Assembly (NCBI RefSeq): GCF_001437285.1
Contig: NZ_JQBF01000001.1
Location: forward strand, 186,001 to 250,000
Origin: Pediococcus pentosaceus
Lineage (GTDB): Bacteria; Bacillota; Bacilli; Lactobacillales; Lactobacillaceae
Direction: 5' to 3'
DNA: 64,000 nt
The notes below the pieces were generated by a model. That model was not told the DNA's origin and did not search any database. It saw nothing but the letters and a program-made list of their open reading frames with translations. Positions 61,897-64,000 of the stretch are shown one piece after another (position 1 is the stretch's first letter; every line of letters begins with the position of its first letter). The position numbers and the translations under genes were made by a program.

Positions 61897-62457
61897 ATGG
61901 AGAGAAGCAACCAAAGTGCAGTAAAAATGATGACTTTAGCAGCAATGATAACAGCTTTAACGATTGTGATGGGGCTGATGCCTAGAATTCCGCTCTTGTT
62001 AATTCCAGTTCCCATTGTCTTACAAAATATGGGAGTAATGATGGCTGGTGACATGCTAGGTACTAGATATGGAACGTTATCAGTAGGAATATTTTTATTA
62101 TTAGTAAGTTTGGGATTGCCAATCCTTTCCGGTGGTTTAGGTGGCGCCGTAGTATTTTTAGGAGCTACCGGGGGCTATTTAGTGGCTTGGTTGTTTGCGC
62201 CACTAGTAATTAATTTAATCAAGAATGCTTTGAAAGGCAAAATTAAGAATCAATTAATACTTAGTTTACTTTCTGTTTGGCTTGGAGGAGCAGTTTTTAT
62301 TGATGTATTTGGTGCGTTCTGGTTAGCGATTCAAGCACCCATGCCACTTTCAACGGCCATGTTTTCTACTTTATTATTTATCCCAGGTGATACAATCAAA
62401 GCTATTTTAGTAATTATCATAGCCAATCGATTGGAGAAGATAGTACACTTAAACTAG
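61897..62457 (+). CDS. bioY: biotin-specific ECF transporter S component BioY
   Basis: The 186-residue membrane protein has six helices and the BioY motifs MPRIPLLLIPVPIVLQNMGVM and LLLVSLGLPILSGG, GGYLVAWLFAPL. It binds biotin and works with the shared ECF ATPases and T component encoded elsewhere. AAGGTAGG precedes the ATG. Controlled by the BirA operator upstream; birA follows 26 bases on. Confidence 0.95.
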   Translation: MERSNQSAVKMMTLAAMITALTIVMGLMPRIPLLLIPVPIVLQNMGVMMAGDMLGTRYGTLSVGIFLLLVSLGLPILSGGLGGAVVFLGATGGYLVAWLFAPLVINLIKNALKGKIKNQLILSLLSVWLGGAVFIDVFGAFWLAIQAPMPLSTAMFSTLLFIPGDTIKAILVIIIANRLEKIVHLN

Positions 62458-62483
62458 TTAAATAGATTAAGGGTGGTTATAAG

Positions 62484-63467
62484 ATGGGGAATAAAACAAG
62501 CCAAAAAGTTTTATTAGAATTATTGAAAGATCGAGATCGTTGGGTATCTGGAAATGAAATAGCAGATAGTCTAGGCGTTACCCGCGAAACGATTTGGAAA
62601 AATATTAACCTATTAAAGAAACGCGGTCACCAAATCCAAAGTCAGAAAAATCTAGGTTACAAATATGAAAGTAGCTCTAAGTTGGATGAAGTAGTCATTA
62701 ATTTTTATAAAAATAAAAGTGTTGATCATGTTGCTGTTGAAGAGCAAGTCGATTCAACTCAAATGTATGCTAAAAACTATCTCGCTACTCACCAAGTCGA
62801 AAAGGCATTTGCTGTGATTAGCGAGCAGCAAACGCAAGGATACGGACGAAGAGGACGTAGTTTTTACTCACCCAAAGAACAAGGACTTTACTTTAGCATA
62901 GTTATCCCTAAGCCCACTTTTGAAATTAACCAGGTGGGCTTAATAACTACTGGGGTTGCCTATGTGATTGCACAAACATTTAAAGATTTCTTCCCTGAAC
63001 GTGAATTTAAATTGAAATGGGTTAACGACATTTTAATGAATCAACGAAAGGTAGCAGGAATTATTACTGAGGCAATTACCGAAGTAGAATCTGCTTCTAC
63101 GCAAGCGTTTGTAATTGGGGTGGGAATTAACTTAACCACGCCTGAATTTCCAGAAGAATTACAACAAAAAGCGGGAGCCATTGTTGCTAAAAATGAACCG
63201 AACATTGATCGTAATCTAATCGCCGCCCAATTAATTAATACGATTGTAGATAATTGGCAAAATTATTTAGATGGCAGCTTTTTGTCCGAGTATCGAAAAA
63301 TGTCAATCGTAATTGGTAAGCCAGTTACCTTACAAGTCGGAACGAAACAAGTAAAGGGGATTGCAACGGATATTAACGAGTATGGAAATATCGTCGTAAA
63401 GTTGGATGATGGACAAGTTAAAGCTTTTAATAACGGTGAAATTACCAAGGTGAATTTGGACTGGTAA
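62484..63467 (+). CDS. birA: bifunctional biotin ligase/repressor BirA
   Basis: The 327-residue protein has an N-terminal helix-turn-helix (SGNEIADSLGVTRETIWKNI, about 19-38) that makes it a group II BirA, then the ligase domain with GYGRRGRSFYSPKEQGLYFS (biotinyl-AMP loop), KWVNDILM and the C-terminal SH3-like domain. It biotinylates acetyl-CoA carboxylase and represses bioY when biotin-AMP accumulates. Immediately after bioY, the usual feedback loop. Confidence 0.95.
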   Translation: MGNKTSQKVLLELLKDRDRWVSGNEIADSLGVTRETIWKNINLLKKRGHQIQSQKNLGYKYESSSKLDEVVINFYKNKSVDHVAVEEQVDSTQMYAKNYLATHQVEKAFAVISEQQTQGYGRRGRSFYSPKEQGLYFSIVIPKPTFEINQVGLITTGVAYVIAQTFKDFFPEREFKLKWVNDILMNQRKVAGIITEAITEVESASTQAFVIGVGINLTTPEFPEELQQKAGAIVAKNEPNIDRNLIAAQLINTIVDNWQNYLDGSFLSEYRKMSIVIGKPVTLQVGTKQVKGIATDINEYGNIVVKLDDGQVKAFNNGEITKVNLDW

Positions 63468-63566
63468 TTATGGTCTCCGTAAGATATAGGTAATGAGCTT
63501 GAGCTTTTTTATTCATTGAGTGTTATCATGAAAGAATGTATCAGATAACGAAGGAGATGAATTACA

Positions 63567-64000
63567 ATGAGTGAAAAAAACAGAAAGACATTATATATCT
63601 TAATTGCTGGAAACTTCTTAATTTGTTTGGGGATTGGTCTAGTCATACCCGTCACACCATTTATTAAGAATCATTACGGTTATACTACTACTCAAATGGG
63701 AATTATGACGGCATTGTTTGCTTTCTCGCAATTTATCGCTTCTCCATTAGTTGGACGAGTTTCAGATAAAATTGGACGTAAGCCACTGATTGTAGCGGGA
63801 TTATTTTTCTACGCCGTTTCGGAAGTAATCTTTGCTTTATCAAATTCGTTATTACTATTTAACGTATCCAGAGTTGTTGGTGGCATTTCAGCCGCTTTGT
63901 TTATTCCAACGTCGATGGCTTTAGCATCTGATGTTACCACTACGGCGCAAAGGGCTAAGGTAATTGGTTGGATTTCAGCCGCATTTAGTGGGGGACTAAT
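63567..64000 (+). CDS. MFS transporter, N-terminal part, truncated by the window end
   Basis: ATG 63567 follows AAGGAGATG and the frame is open to the window end (144 codons). The encoded part has four membrane helices with LIAGNFLICLGIGLVIPVTP, GRVSDKIGRKPLIV (motif A) and VGGISAALFIPTSMAL; the NorA/Bmr-type multidrug efflux family is the likely group. The 99 bases before it hold only a weak GAGCTTGAGCTTTTTT sequence that may end birA. Confidence 0.85.
   Translation, partial: MSEKNRKTLYILIAGNFLICLGIGLVIPVTPFIKNHYGYTTTQMGIMTALFAFSQFIASPLVGRVSDKIGRKPLIVAGLFFYAVSEVIFALSNSLLLFNVSRVVGGISAALFIPTSMALASDVTTTAQRAKVIGWISAAFSGGL

Noticed and set aside
1-64000. tRNA, rRNA, CRISPR array, insertion sequence or prophage
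   Set aside because: No cloverleaf, ribosomal segment, regular spacer repeats, transposase or phage gene seen on reading both strands.

Overview
This window reads as chromosomal DNA of a low-GC lactic acid bacterium, most likely Lactobacillaceae. The main reasons are a complete lactate-racemisation (lar) operon whose LarA and LarE catalytic residues fall at the numbers known from Lactiplantibacillus plantarum, an rbsU/GRP-type ribose operon, an Asp23/AmaP envelope-stress cluster, PEP-dependent dihydroxyacetone kinase, a PyrR attenuator and A/T-rich intergenic DNA. I cannot name the genus. I found no rRNA, tRNA, CRISPR array, insertion sequence or prophage.

1-6.1 kb: the end of a histidine phosphatase gene, then a three-gene exopolysaccharide operon. 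Its core is a processive family-2 glycosyltransferase with a C-terminal PilZ domain, which suggests control by cyclic di-GMP. An EAL-domain protein with an apparently complete active site lies at 56.5-57.2 kb. 6.1-11.4 kb: manganese transporter mntH behind a structured leader, then rbsR and rbsKDU with a double operator. 11.4-18.5 kb: a NiCoT nickel transporter and larR face larABCDE plus one unrecognised 88-residue gene. Nickel uptake, lactate sensing, lactic acid channel, the three cofactor-maturation proteins and the racemase therefore lie together.

18.5-28.9 kb: an MFS exporter with a possible leader peptide, a LysR-flavodoxin-cupin-CMD cluster, a decayed small membrane gene, a TetR-controlled ABC exporter, MarR-GNAT, a divergent peptide deformylase, PyrR-controlled pyrF and a HAD phosphatase. 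29-33.4 kb: small membrane proteins and the glsB-amaP-DUF2273-asp23-asp23 operon, then a tightly coupled minus-strand operon of a small (p)ppGpp synthetase, two unknown proteins and a flavin reductase. 33.4-40.5 kb: dhaKLM with a CcpA site, a MarR gene with four operator half-sites controlling a multidrug ABC gene interrupted by an in-frame stop, a frameshifted Gfo/Idh/MocA gene and pepT.

40.6-55.3 kb: an OpuC-type osmolyte transporter, a Ca2+-type P-ATPase with a MacB-like exporter, an ABC-F protein, MarR with a DMT permease, and copY-copB with two cop boxes. 55.4-64 kb: ndk, an Hsp20 gene with an unusual inverted repeat at its promoter, the EAL protein, NADH oxidase, a maltose acetyltransferase, a BCCT transporter with an attenuator-like leader and no normal start codon, luxS, a BirA-controlled bioY-birA pair and the start of an MFS transporter.

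The most unusual items are the cyclic di-GMP/exopolysaccharide module, the extra lar-operon gene, the BCCT and mntH leaders, the four-half-site MarR operator next to two broken genes, and several small proteins too short for routine gene calling.
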